From positions 62,001 to 126,000 of the forward strand of contig CAZHED010000005.1 of assembly GCA_964531095.1 (NCBI GenBank): a stretch of 64,000 bases of DNA, written 5' to 3'. Within the stretch, counting starts at the first letter, position 1, and every line of letters starts with the position of its first letter. The notes beneath the pieces are model-generated. The model was given only the letters and a program-made list of their open reading frames with translations. It made no database searches and had not been told where the DNA came from. Shown here piece by piece: positions 7,997 to 16,562 of the stretch. The stretch is from Palsa-1150 sp964531095. GTDB lineage: Bacteria; Myxococcota_A; Polyangia; Polyangiales; Polyangiaceae. Both the position numbers and the translations under genes were made by a program.

Positions 7997-10390
7997 CTAC
8001 TCGATCCAAACGGGGTTGGTGAAAGCGAAGGGCTTGGCGCCCGGCCGCGCGAGAAACTCCATCGGGCGCTCGCCGCGCGCGATGGCCGCGACCCAATCGC
8101 CTTTGTCGAAAGTCATCCGGAAGCGCGCGTCGAGCCGCCGCACACCCCGCGCGAACGGTCCGGCCCAGACGTGGAGAGGTTTGCCGCGCCGGACGACCTC
8201 CACTCGCGACACATCGACCCACGCGGGCGCTTGTACGGTCACGTGGACCTCCTGCTCCCCCGCCGGCGCGCTCTCGCCCGCTCCGTGGCCCGCGATCTCC
8301 AGCGTGATGAACGGCCCGCTCGACACGACGACGCGTCCGGCTCGCAGGGCATCGACGAATCGGCGCGCGTCCAGTCGGGTTGGGTCGTCGTCGCCCACGC
8401 GGACCAGGTTCCGGGGCACCCCACACTCGTGATACGTGAGCTTGTGCGAGTCCGAGTTGCCGGTCGCCGTGATGCGAGCGCCGGTGTCGAGGAGAGCGAA
8501 CCAATCGCGCATGACCCGCTCGACGTTGTCCAGCTTCGCGTAGTCGTCGCCGTTGAAGACTTCGATTGCGTCGAAGCCAGGGTCGACGAGCGGTGCGCGC
8601 TGGCGCCATGCCGCGACGTCGCGTGGGTCGAAGCGCGAGAGCTCGAAGTAGCCGATGCTCCCCATTCGCGGGTGGTTGAGCTGCACCACCTTCGCCTGGT
8701 CCGCCGGGGGAGCTGCGCGCGCCAAGGAGACGATCGTGGCTGGTACGACGTGGTCGAATGCAAGAGGCTCCGAACCAACCGCGAGCGGGAAGACGTTGAA
8801 GTGGCCGAAGAGCACGCCCCGTGTCGTGACCTCGTCGCCGACGATCGAAGCGAGCCAGCGGTCGAGCCCGAGCTCGCGAATCGCAGGACCATAGTCGGTG
8901 ACCGCGTTGTGGTCGGTGGCCACGGCGACTTCGACGCCCGCGGCGGCGAGGGCGCGCACGCGGTCGGATAGCAAGGTCGGCGCGTCTGGCGAAGGTACGG
9001 CATGCACGTGCAGGTCCGCGGCGATCCATCCGCTCGTATCGACGACGCGCTCGATTTCGTCTTCGACGACCGCGGTCTTGCCCTCGCGCACGATCACGTC
9101 CGATTCGCCCATGGTGTATTCGAATCCGCGGGTGACCGCGACACGGTAGCGCCCGGGCGGGATTGCGCGTTCACCGTCGCGATCGGAATGGATGACGTTG
9201 AGCGAAGCGCCGTCGGAGGGATCCTCGCCCCAGTCAGGGTCCGGCGTGCCGTCGATGCCGCGCACGAGAATGCGTGCGGGGACGACCCCAAGACCCCTTT
9301 CGCGCACGCGCCAACGCAGGGTGCCCGCCCGCGGGAACAGGGTCGCGGGGGTCGCATGGCCGATCGCCTCCGGCGCGATCCAGGGCCCAGGCGCGCGACC
9401 GTTCGCGGTAAAGCGCACCCGCCAGCATCCGCTCGGCAGCGCGAGATCCGGCGCCGCGGCATCGAACCGCGCGTATGGCGTGGAGTCGCAATGCGCGACT
9501 TCGACGGTGGCCCCCTCCGGGGCGCCGCGCGGCAGCGTAAAGTGATCGACCAGCTCGTGCGCGAAGCGAGGTAGTATGCGCACGGCTTCACCCAGCGGGC
9601 CGCGCGCCTGCGTCACGACGACGACGCGCCGGGTGGACGCCCCGTGCGCAGGGATGCTTTCCATCCGTTCGCCGGTGCGTGCCCACTCGTGGAAACCCGG
9701 CTCGGGTTCGGCGAAGCGCGCGACGACGTGACCCCGTTCCGCCGCCAACGCGTAGGCCACCCCCAGCCCCTCGCGGGCGATGAAATCGCCGGACAGCGAG
9801 TCTTTGCCGTACACGAACCCGTGCCCTTCGACCCATGTGGGCACGTTTCCCCAGGCGACGACCTCGCCGAGCGTCGCCGCCAGCGCTCCGCCGCCGGGTG
9901 CCGTGGCCACCGATTCGATGCGCAAGGCGCCATCCGTGAGGGTCACGTACGACCAGAGGCGCAGGGGTGGGTCGCTCAGCATGCGCTTGCGGATGAGGAG
10001 CGCGTGTCCTCCGGCGCCGGCCGGCCCGACGGACTCGACCACGGAAGTCACCTGGTCGAGGCCGATGAAGAGGGTCGGCTCGATCGACACCAGCGCGTCG
10101 TCTCCACCCTCGGCGCCGAAGTCGACAATCGAGCCCTTCGCTTGCGAAACGACCGCAATCCGACCCCGGTCTCGCACGAGCCAATCCCCCTTCTTCGCGT
10201 CCACGCGCGGGCCGCGAAGGGCGACCGCTTCGCGCGATTCGATGCGGCTGAGGGTGGCCTCTACTCCGCTCGGGAGGGAGGGTGGCGGCTCGCCGGCGTC
10301 GCGGGCATCGTCTCGTTGCGCGGGCGAACAGGCCGAGGCGACCAGAAGCGTTGCGGTCCGCAGGAGCGCTTGTCTCGGCGATGCGGTCAT
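7997..10390 (-). CDS. CehA/McbA-like PHP-domain metallohydrolase lipoprotein
   Basis: A 797-residue exported protein. ATG 10390 gives a lipoprotein-like signal (MTASPRQALLRTATLLVASAC) with a slightly atypical lipobox. The first 450 residues look beta-rich and carry no recognised catalytic motif. The PHP/CehA metal site follows: DLHVHAVPSPD, then VAVATDHNAVTDYG, LNHPRMG, and TGNSDSHKL. A beta-rich domain closes the protein. CehA/McbA-type enzymes hydrolyse carbamates and amides, and others act on phosphoesters; the substrate here is unknown. It is convergent with the preceding dehydrogenase. Confidence 0.85.
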   Translation of the reverse strand: MTASPRQALLRTATLLVASACSPAQRDDARDAGEPPPSLPSGVEATLSRIESREAVALRGPRVDAKKGDWLVRDRGRIAVVSQAKGSIVDFGAEGGDDALVSIEPTLFIGLDQVTSVVESVGPAGAGGHALLIRKRMLSDPPLRLWSYVTLTDGALRIESVATAPGGGALAATLGEVVAWGNVPTWVEGHGFVYGKDSLSGDFIAREGLGVAYALAAERGHVVARFAEPEPGFHEWARTGERMESIPAHGASTRRVVVVTQARGPLGEAVRILPRFAHELVDHFTLPRGAPEGATVEVAHCDSTPYARFDAAAPDLALPSGCWRVRFTANGRAPGPWIAPEAIGHATPATLFPRAGTLRWRVRERGLGVVPARILVRGIDGTPDPDWGEDPSDGASLNVIHSDRDGERAIPPGRYRVAVTRGFEYTMGESDVIVREGKTAVVEDEIERVVDTSGWIAADLHVHAVPSPDAPTLLSDRVRALAAAGVEVAVATDHNAVTDYGPAIRELGLDRWLASIVGDEVTTRGVLFGHFNVFPLAVGSEPLAFDHVVPATIVSLARAAPPADQAKVVQLNHPRMGSIGYFELSRFDPRDVAAWRQRAPLVDPGFDAIEVFNGDDYAKLDNVERVMRDWFALLDTGARITATGNSDSHKLTYHECGVPRNLVRVGDDDPTRLDARRFVDALRAGRVVVSSGPFITLEIAGHGAGESAPAGEQEVHVTVQAPAWVDVSRVEVVRRGKPLHVWAGPFARGVRRLDARFRMTFDKGDWVAAIARGERPMEFLARPGAKPFAFTNPVWIE

Positions 10391-10452
10391 GCCCTCTCGA
10401 TAGCATCGCCGGGTCACGGTAGGCCTTTGGAGGAAGGCCCTGGCATTGCCCG

Positions 10453-11160
10453 TCAGGTTGGGGTCGTTCGCGCCGACAAGCGCACCACCACCCAACCGCA
10501 GGAATCCCACCAGTCGCACGTGCGGACGATGCGCACGATCCGGGCCTCGGTGTCGCCCCACCGGAACGCGTCGCCCTCGCGCAGCCCGCGGTAGGGGGCC
10601 TGCGCAGAGCTGAAAAATACAGAGATGAAAGGGGACGCCACGCCCCCGTCGGGCTGCCGATCGCTGCGCACGCTCACATAGGTGGTCTCGTCCAGCGTCG
10701 CATCGCCCCTCAGCGGGATGAACACTTCGTCCGGCGCCAGGGGGGGCCAGCGCGCCGTGTCCGGATTGACCACCACGGCCGCATAGGGCGCCCTCACGGG
10801 CGGCTGGTGTCGCAGCGGCTGGCAGAAGCTCAACTCCACGAGTCCGTCGCGCAGCGGGAACAGGTCGCCCTTCTCCGGGAGGACCATCGCCTGAAAGCGC
10901 CGGGAGCGCTCATTCGAAAGGGGCCACGACACGTCGATCGGACAGGCGAGCCCAAAGTCGCGAATGTCGAACGCCGCTCCCTTCAACAGGTAGGGGGCCT
11001 CTCCCGGGGCGCGCGCCTCTATGTACTCGCATTGATGCGTTCGGCACGGGTCCACGGGCAAGCGGTCGTAGCCTTCGTCGCATGGCGAGTGGCACCCGGC
11101 GCAAAGACCCACGAGCACGAGAGCGCGGCGGGCCATCGGAATGAGCTTCGCGGCGATCAT
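10453..11160 (-). CDS. Cys-containing lipoprotein coupled to calpain-like protease
   Basis: A 235-residue protein of unknown family. Signal peptide and lipobox: MARRALVLVGLCAGC within the first 25 residues. ATG 11160 overlaps the protease stop as ATGA; a second in-frame ATG lies at 11136. The mature part has paired cysteines near the N-terminus (CHSPC, CRTHQC) and near the C-terminus (TCDWWDSCGW), suggesting disulphides in the periplasm. No enzyme motif is seen. Because it is translationally coupled to a cysteine protease it may be an inhibitor, immunity or anchoring partner; that is inference only. Confidence 0.72.
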   Translation of the reverse strand: MIAAKLIPMARRALVLVGLCAGCHSPCDEGYDRLPVDPCRTHQCEYIEARAPGEAPYLLKGAAFDIRDFGLACPIDVSWPLSNERSRRFQAMVLPEKGDLFPLRDGLVELSFCQPLRHQPPVRAPYAAVVVNPDTARWPPLAPDEVFIPLRGDATLDETTYVSVRSDRQPDGGVASPFISVFFSSAQAPYRGLREGDAFRWGDTEARIVRIVRTCDWWDSCGWVVVRLSARTTPT

Positions 11161-12113
11161 CGAACTGACCCGACGTCGACGGCGGCGAACCACTTGGCGA
11201 GATCCTCACCGCGGATGGGGACCGGATCGCGGTCGTTCCACGGGTTGTGCAATTGGAAGTAGAGCGCTCCGTTCTCCACGTACGTCCCGGCGACTTGGTA
11301 CGCGTGACCGGGAGCGAGCTTGGACGCGCCGTCGATCGTTTTCTTGGTGTCGAGCACGACGAGCTTTCTCGCGGCGCAGTCGGCCGCGATCTGCTTGGCC
11401 GTGTACCCGAGCCAGCCCAGTCTGTGTTGCGTGGCCGGTTTGCCGGTGAGAGCCTCCATTGCTCGGAACGGAGCATCGCTACGACACGTCTGGTTGTACC
11501 CTCCGCGCACTTTGGCGTACGCCTGCTCGATCACGAGCGGCCATACTTCGTGGGAGTCACCCGCCTGCGGAGCTTCTTGCCCGCCCCTCGATACCGCGTG
11601 TCCGAGGACGAAAGGTGGTTCCACCGTGACTTTGACCTCGGAGAAAGTCCTGGCGCCTAGGAAATGCGGCACGGGCTTGTGCAGCGTCACCGTATAGGAA
11701 ACGACGTCGCCGTTCTGGCTTCGATTCTCGCTGATCGCGCTTTGAATGACGGCTCGACCTTCCGGGGTGCTCGCGAGCGCCGCGAGCGTTGCGAGAAGGG
11801 CGCAGTCGCCGGCTCCGCCCTGTTTCACGTCCTTGACGTCGACGGCCTCCACATCTCTTGCCTGTTGGAGGAAGAGCACGGGAGCGGTGACAGGCCTGTC
11901 GTTGCCACAGCGCTCGAAGTCGTGATCGTCGTCGAAGGCGCAGTGGGGGGGCGATGTCGTCCCGAGCGATTCGAAGAGCTCATTGGAGCGTAAGTAGCTC
12001 GATGCGCGTTGAGCGAGGTCGCGAGGAGGCGGCCCGTGGGTGGTCGGGCTCGCTCCGCCGTCGCCTTGCGGATCCGCAGGTTGCAAACGATAGGGGCCAA
12101 CTGGCTGGGTCAT
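11157..12113 (-). CDS. Calpain-like (C2-type) cysteine protease
   Basis: A 318-residue protein with the calpain triad in order: Cys104 in QGGAGDCALLATLAAL, His270 in LAPGHAYQVAG, Asn290 in FQLHNPWN. The conserved substrate-region segment EVWPLVIEQAYAKVRGGY (189-206) lies between. The first 90 residues are Pro/Gly-rich and disordered-looking (starting MTQPVGPYRLQPADPQG), with no signal peptide, so export by a leaderless route, or cytosolic action, is possible. No calcium-binding EF hands are visible. Stop overlaps the start of the downstream lipoprotein. ATG 12113 is the only good start. Confidence 0.85.
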   Translation of the reverse strand: MTQPVGPYRLQPADPQGDGGASPTTHGPPPRDLAQRASSYLRSNELFESLGTTSPPHCAFDDDHDFERCGNDRPVTAPVLFLQQARDVEAVDVKDVKQGGAGDCALLATLAALASTPEGRAVIQSAISENRSQNGDVVSYTVTLHKPVPHFLGARTFSEVKVTVEPPFVLGHAVSRGGQEAPQAGDSHEVWPLVIEQAYAKVRGGYNQTCRSDAPFRAMEALTGKPATQHRLGWLGYTAKQIAADCAARKLVVLDTKKTIDGASKLAPGHAYQVAGTYVENGALYFQLHNPWNDRDPVPIRGEDLAKWFAAVDVGSVR

Positions 12114-12240
12114 GCCCCCCTATCGGGCCGCCGCTGTCGAAGGTTGCGTCGAAAAAGGGCGCCGGAGCCAACTGCTGTATCGGTCGGGAGAGCGGGAGAA
12201 AAGGAACCGCAGAGGGCCCAGAGATGAGGCCGTACGATGG

Positions 12241-13251
12241 CTAGGGAACTCCGCACATGTGGCCCAGTGCGTCCGACGCTCGCTCGCGCACGATGGCCGA
12301 GTCGTGCCCGCCCTCCGCTACGGCCGGGAGCGCGGCGCACGTGGCCTGCAGCGCCCCACCGTACGCGGCAAAAGGGTCGATCGCCTCGACGACCATCCGG
12401 CGTGTCGCGGGCAGATGCACGACTGCGTCCGCGAGCACGCCATCCAGCTCGGCCGGGCAGCGCTTCACGGCGTAGCCGAGCGGCACCGTGAGCGCGGCGC
12501 GCTCCTCTGGAGGGCGCAACGCAAGGGCCTTGGTCCAGACGACGTGCAGGCGCGAGCAGGGCATCGTGCTGCTACTGCCGGCCGCGCCGAGCAACCCGGG
12601 CTCGGCGAGCGATGCCAGCCACGTGAGCGCGGCGTCATCGTCAGCTGCCACCCGCACGACTGCGTCCACGCACGACGGCGCGTCGCGCGCCGACTCAGGA
12701 ACCTCGAGCAAAGCCGCCCGCGCGTTCGCGTCTGCGTTCTTCGACGCGATTCCGCGGCACATCGGTGCGCGCGTGGACGCGTCCACCAGCCGTTGCATGA
12801 TGATCTTGCGGGCGGGAGAGCCCGCGCTGGCGAGCGTGCTCGAAACGTTCAGGTTGTGTGCGCTGGCGGCCAGGCGAACGAGCGAGGCGTCGAGGTCGCC
12901 CAGGAACGGAACGAGGAGCACCCCGCCCTTGCTCATGGCACCTGCGGCGAGGTCGGCCCGCTTCGGATCCGCAAGCCCCAGGCGAATGGTATTCGCCCCC
13001 CAGCGCGAGCCGCGCGCCACGGCGGCCCACGCCGCGACGAACGCCTGCGCATCGAAAAACGATCGAGCCTCGACTGCGGTGACGGCCTTCGCGTCCGTGT
13101 CGGCCAGGCGGCCGATCGCGGCGATCGCGTCAGGCGTACCGTTCTCGTCCAGCCACTGGATATCGTGCCTCGACTCAGCCTCCCCAATCGTGCTCGGACG
13201 ACACCCCGTAAGTGCGATTAGGGCCACGGCCAGCGAGCGGCGCACAAACAC
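12241..13251 (-). CDS. Helical-repeat-like lipoprotein of unknown function
   Basis: A 336-residue predicted lipoprotein: GTG start 13251, signal MFVRRSLAVALIALTGC with a good lipobox (LTGC). The mature protein is Ala-rich and alpha-helical with short repeated blocks resembling HEAT-type arrays, and has several scattered cysteines. I do not recognise the family. It precedes the calpain-like gene by 127 bases on the same strand and could be cotranscribed with it. The antisense strand carries long open frames that are GC-bias shadows. Confidence 0.68.
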   Translation of the reverse strand: MFVRRSLAVALIALTGCRPSTIGEAESRHDIQWLDENGTPDAIAAIGRLADTDAKAVTAVEARSFFDAQAFVAAWAAVARGSRWGANTIRLGLADPKRADLAAGAMSKGGVLLVPFLGDLDASLVRLAASAHNLNVSSTLASAGSPARKIIMQRLVDASTRAPMCRGIASKNADANARAALLEVPESARDAPSCVDAVVRVAADDDAALTWLASLAEPGLLGAAGSSSTMPCSRLHVVWTKALALRPPEERAALTVPLGYAVKRCPAELDGVLADAVVHLPATRRMVVEAIDPFAAYGGALQATCAALPAVAEGGHDSAIVRERASDALGHMCGVP

Positions 13252-13337
13252 GAGAGGTGAGGGTAGCTCAGGTCCCGGTCCCTAGACGCAACCAGAGAAG
13301 TCCGGTGATTTTGGTCGAGACCAAGCGATGGGTTCGG

Positions 13338-13377
13338 CGGCCGCGCGAGGAATACTGAGGTATTTTGAGCGCGGCCG
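13338..13377. terminator. Compound hairpin, candidate terminator
   Basis: CGGCCGCGC (13338-13346) pairs perfectly with GCGCGGCCG (13369-13377), and the loop holds a second perfect stem, AATAC/GTATT around TGAG. It sits just past the stop of the KimA-like gene. There is no T tract, so it would be a Rho-type or structural element rather than a classic intrinsic terminator. Confidence 0.45.
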
Positions 13378-13418
13378 ACGAAGCCAGCGCGAAGGTATCG
13401 ACCAAACGCACCGGGCTT

Positions 13419-15545
13419 CTACGCGGCGCGCTCTTCGGTGAGGCTCGGCGCCGCGAGCCGCGGACCTTCCTTGAGGTTAAGGCGTACCGGCAGAACGACC
13501 ATCGGCACGCCCGCGTGTTGCAATCGCCGCTGAATCATGAACGCCGTCTCGTTGTGCAAGAGGCGCGTGACGAACGTGTCTTCCTCAAAAATGAGCTGCC
13601 CCGCCACGAACAGCGCCTTCGGGTACTTCTGGATCACCTCCGTCGCGACCTTCTCGGCCTCCACGGCGACTTCGATCCCCGTCGAGAACGTACGTTCTGC
13701 CGGCAGCTCGAGCCACTTCGCGTACTCAACGTACTTGTCGAGCGCGTGGGCGACGCGGTGCTCGAGCTCGTGCACTTCGTCGATCCCCTTGAAGACGCCG
13801 GAGTCGATCACGGCCACGGAGCAGAACACGACGCCTTTGAAGTGACCCGGAAACATCCGGAGAAGCGTCAAGAGCGCGTGCCGTCCAAGGCCGCCGTAAC
13901 CGCCGACGAACAAGACGGCGACCGGCTGCTTCGGATCGATGGTGGTCTGGGCCGCAGCGTCGTTGACATTTGCGACGCTCGGCTTCGGCATCTCACGCGC
14001 ATTGGGGAGCGGATCCACCAATTCCGAGTCGAGGCGGCGGATGGCCGTGACCACCCGTTGGTAGTGCCGCTTGATTCCGAAGCACACGGTCACCAAAACC
14101 CCCGTCACGACGAGCGTGAGCCACCCGCCCGCCGCGAATTTCTCGAAGACCGTCACGATGAGGATGGTCAGACACAGAGCGAGACCGATGACGTGGATCG
14201 GCAGGTGGCGATACCAGTCGGGATGCTCTTTTCTGTGCTGCAGCCAGAAGCGCGTCATCCCCAAATTGGATAGCGAGAACGTCAGAAACACGTTGATCGA
14301 GTACATGACGACGAGCTTCTCGACATCGCCATGCGTGTAAACGAGGGCCACGATTGAAGTCGCGCCCATGAGAACGACCCCGTTCTGCATGCTGAGGCGC
14401 TCGGAGAGCGCGGCGAACCGGTGAGGCATCCACGAATCGATCGCCATGTTCGCCATCACGCGCGGCCCGTCGACGAAGCCCGCCTGCGCGGCAATGAGGA
14501 GGAGGCCGGCCTCCGACGCCAGCGCGATGGTGGTGAACCATGCACCGGCGTTCCATCCGCCGATGTGCCATCCGGCGGTCACCCGCTCGAGCAAGACGGC
14601 ATTCATCGTCTTGTCGTCTGCGGGCATCGCGTGCACGAGGAGATAGGCGAGGATGATGCCTCCCGCGGTGAGCGCGAGCGACGTGGCCATCAGCCCCATC
14701 GTATTTTTTGCGGTGCGAACCTTCGGCTCGCGCATGATCGGCACGCCGTTGGAAACCGCTTCGATTCCCGTATACGTGCCGCCGCCGAGCGAGTAGGCGC
14801 GGACGAAGAGGAGCACAGCCCCGAGGGTCCCGAGGGACGACACGGTGTGATGGAAATTGACGTTCGTCTCCGCGGCTACTGTGCCGACGTCGCCGAGGTG
14901 TCCGAAGATGGCGACCGCGAGCAGCACGGCGTGGGTGACGACGAACACCATGAATACTGGCAAAATCGCCTGGACCGACTCTTTGACGCCGCGAATGTTC
15001 AAGATCAAAAGGACGACGATGGCAGCCATCTCGACGACGAGCTTCGTCCGCTGCACGGGATCGACCCACGTTCCCAAGTCCTCCTGGGCGACACGCGCCG
15101 CGGCGGGCCCGAACCACGCGCGCGGGATCATGCTGAAGATGGCGTCGCCGCCCGAGGCGATCGACACGGTGATCGTCAGCACGTAGTCGACGAGGAGCGC
15201 CGATCCGCTGACGACGCCGGCCCGCTCGCCGAGGAGCTTGGTCGCGACGACGTAACCCCCGCCGCCCGACGGAAAGTGCTCGATGATCCGCGAGTAGGCG
15301 TAGGAAATGATGAAGACGGTGATCGCCGTTCCGAGCGCGAGCCCCACTGCCAAGGACGAGTAGTCGTGGCCTTCACTGACGAGCTCGCGAAACGCCGCTT
15401 CTGGGCCGTAAGCGGACGACGACAACCCGTCTGCGCCGAGCCCGACCCAAGCGAGCATGGCGATCAGCGAAATGCTGTGGAACGTGTCTTCCGAGTGTAC
15501 GTCTTTGGGCGCGCCGAATAGGAGCGCGCGTATCTTCTTCCACAT
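13419..15545 (-). CDS. APC-superfamily permease, KimA-like potassium transporter
   Basis: A 708-residue inner-membrane protein with about 12 transmembrane segments over residues 25-520. The N-terminal signature AWVGLGADGLSSSAYGPE and the segment HFPSGGGGYVVATKLLG match the KimA (YdaO) group of high-affinity K+/H+ symporters within the amino-acid/polyamine/organocation superfamily. The cytosolic C-terminal part (about 540-700, starting PVAVLFVGGYGGLGRHAL) looks like a universal-stress-protein fold, the place where KimA proteins are regulated. The K+ specificity is by family resemblance; an amino-acid substrate is not excluded. A potassium channel gene is 1 kb away, which supports a role in K+ balance. 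Confidence 0.8.
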   Translation of the reverse strand: MWKKIRALLFGAPKDVHSEDTFHSISLIAMLAWVGLGADGLSSSAYGPEAAFRELVSEGHDYSSLAVGLALGTAITVFIISYAYSRIIEHFPSGGGGYVVATKLLGERAGVVSGSALLVDYVLTITVSIASGGDAIFSMIPRAWFGPAAARVAQEDLGTWVDPVQRTKLVVEMAAIVVLLILNIRGVKESVQAILPVFMVFVVTHAVLLAVAIFGHLGDVGTVAAETNVNFHHTVSSLGTLGAVLLFVRAYSLGGGTYTGIEAVSNGVPIMREPKVRTAKNTMGLMATSLALTAGGIILAYLLVHAMPADDKTMNAVLLERVTAGWHIGGWNAGAWFTTIALASEAGLLLIAAQAGFVDGPRVMANMAIDSWMPHRFAALSERLSMQNGVVLMGATSIVALVYTHGDVEKLVVMYSINVFLTFSLSNLGMTRFWLQHRKEHPDWYRHLPIHVIGLALCLTILIVTVFEKFAAGGWLTLVVTGVLVTVCFGIKRHYQRVVTAIRRLDSELVDPLPNAREMPKPSVANVNDAAAQTTIDPKQPVAVLFVGGYGGLGRHALLTLLRMFPGHFKGVVFCSVAVIDSGVFKGIDEVHELEHRVAHALDKYVEYAKWLELPAERTFSTGIEVAVEAEKVATEVIQKYPKALFVAGQLIFEEDTFVTRLLHNETAFMIQRRLQHAGVPMVVLPVRLNLKEGPRLAAPSLTEERAA

Positions 15546-15671
15546 CGTGGACGCCGCCTCTTTCTCGGGCGCGCGCCAACAATAGTGCAGGATCGGCGCT
15601 CGTCAAACGGCGTCTGTCGCGATCTACGCGTCGCGGCCAGCCCTCTCCGCTACGCTGCCTCGTGCGAAACG

Positions 15672-16562
15672 ATGCGGATACTATTGACCGGCGGAACGGG
15701 GTTCATCGGCGGCGCTCTCGCGCGGGCGCTCCGCGAAAGGCGCGACGACGTCGTCATCGTGTCGCGCGGCAACAACGGTGACGTCACCTGGGACGGCATC
15801 GAAGAGGAGGTCGATCGCTCCGATGCCATCGTGCACCTAGCGGGCGAACCAATCGCCGCCGGGCGCTGGACGGCGGCGCGCCTTGAACGGATCCGCTCGA
15901 GTCGGGTCGACACCACGGCGCGGATCGCCCGGGCAATCGAGCGCGCCGCGAAGAAGCCACCCATTCTTGTGAGCGCATCTGCCGTGGGCATTTACGGCAT
16001 GCGACTCGACGACGAAGTCCTCGACGAGAGCGCCCCGCCGGGTCACGACCCATTGGCGAGCATTTGCGTCGAATGGGAGGCGGCCGCAGAACCGGCGCGC
16101 CGAGCGGGCGTGAGGGTCGTCCATCCCCGCATCGGCATCGCCCTCGGCCGCGGCGGCGGCGCGCTCGCGAAGATGACCGGGCCATTCAATTGGTTTCTGG
16201 GAGGTCCGCTCGGCAGCGGCACCCAGTGGATGAGTTGGATTCACCAGCGCGACATCGTTCGCGCGATTCTCTTCGCGATCGGCGACGAGACCCTTGCGGG
16301 CCCACTGAACCTCGTGGCGCCGGGGCCGGTCACGATGGACGGCTTCGCGCGATCGCTCGGGCGGGAGCTAGCGCGCCCGGCCCTCGTGCGCGCGCCGGCG
16401 TTCGCCATTCGGCTCGCCCTCGGTGAGGGGCTCGCTCGGGTGGTTCTCACTGGGCAGCGCGTCGCCCCACGCAAGCTGCAGCGAGCGGGTTTCCAGTTCC
16501 AGTTCCCAACGCTCGGCGGTGCGCTCGCCGACCTGTACGCAGACCGTCGGGTCGCGCGGTGA
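15672..16562 (+). CDS. NAD-dependent epimerase, YfcH/TIGR01777-type
   Basis: A 296-residue atypical short-chain dehydrogenase. ATG 15672 gives MRILLTGGTGFIGGALARAL, the Rossmann motif at the very N-terminus. Also present are VHLAGEPIAAGRW, LVSASAVGIYG (active-site region with Tyr but without the full YxxxK), SWIHQRDIVRAI and a C-terminal DUF1731-like segment (LTGQRVAPRKLQRAGFQF). These are hallmarks of the TIGR01777 family, related to plant SulA and cell-division inhibitor-like proteins; the substrate is unknown. Its stop overlaps the channel gene start (GTGA), so the two are coupled. Confidence 0.88.
   Translation: MRILLTGGTGFIGGALARALRERRDDVVIVSRGNNGDVTWDGIEEEVDRSDAIVHLAGEPIAAGRWTAARLERIRSSRVDTTARIARAIERAAKKPPILVSASAVGIYGMRLDDEVLDESAPPGHDPLASICVEWEAAAEPARRAGVRVVHPRIGIALGRGGGALAKMTGPFNWFLGGPLGSGTQWMSWIHQRDIVRAILFAIGDETLAGPLNLVAPGPVTMDGFARSLGRELARPALVRAPAFAIRLALGEGLARVVLTGQRVAPRKLQRAGFQFQFPTLGGALADLYADRRVAR

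Noticed and set aside
10391..10561. Upstream extension of the PHP metallohydrolase frame
   Set aside because: It would overlap the end of the downstream-facing lipoprotein gene and lacks a signal; ATG 10390 gives a lipoprotein signal.
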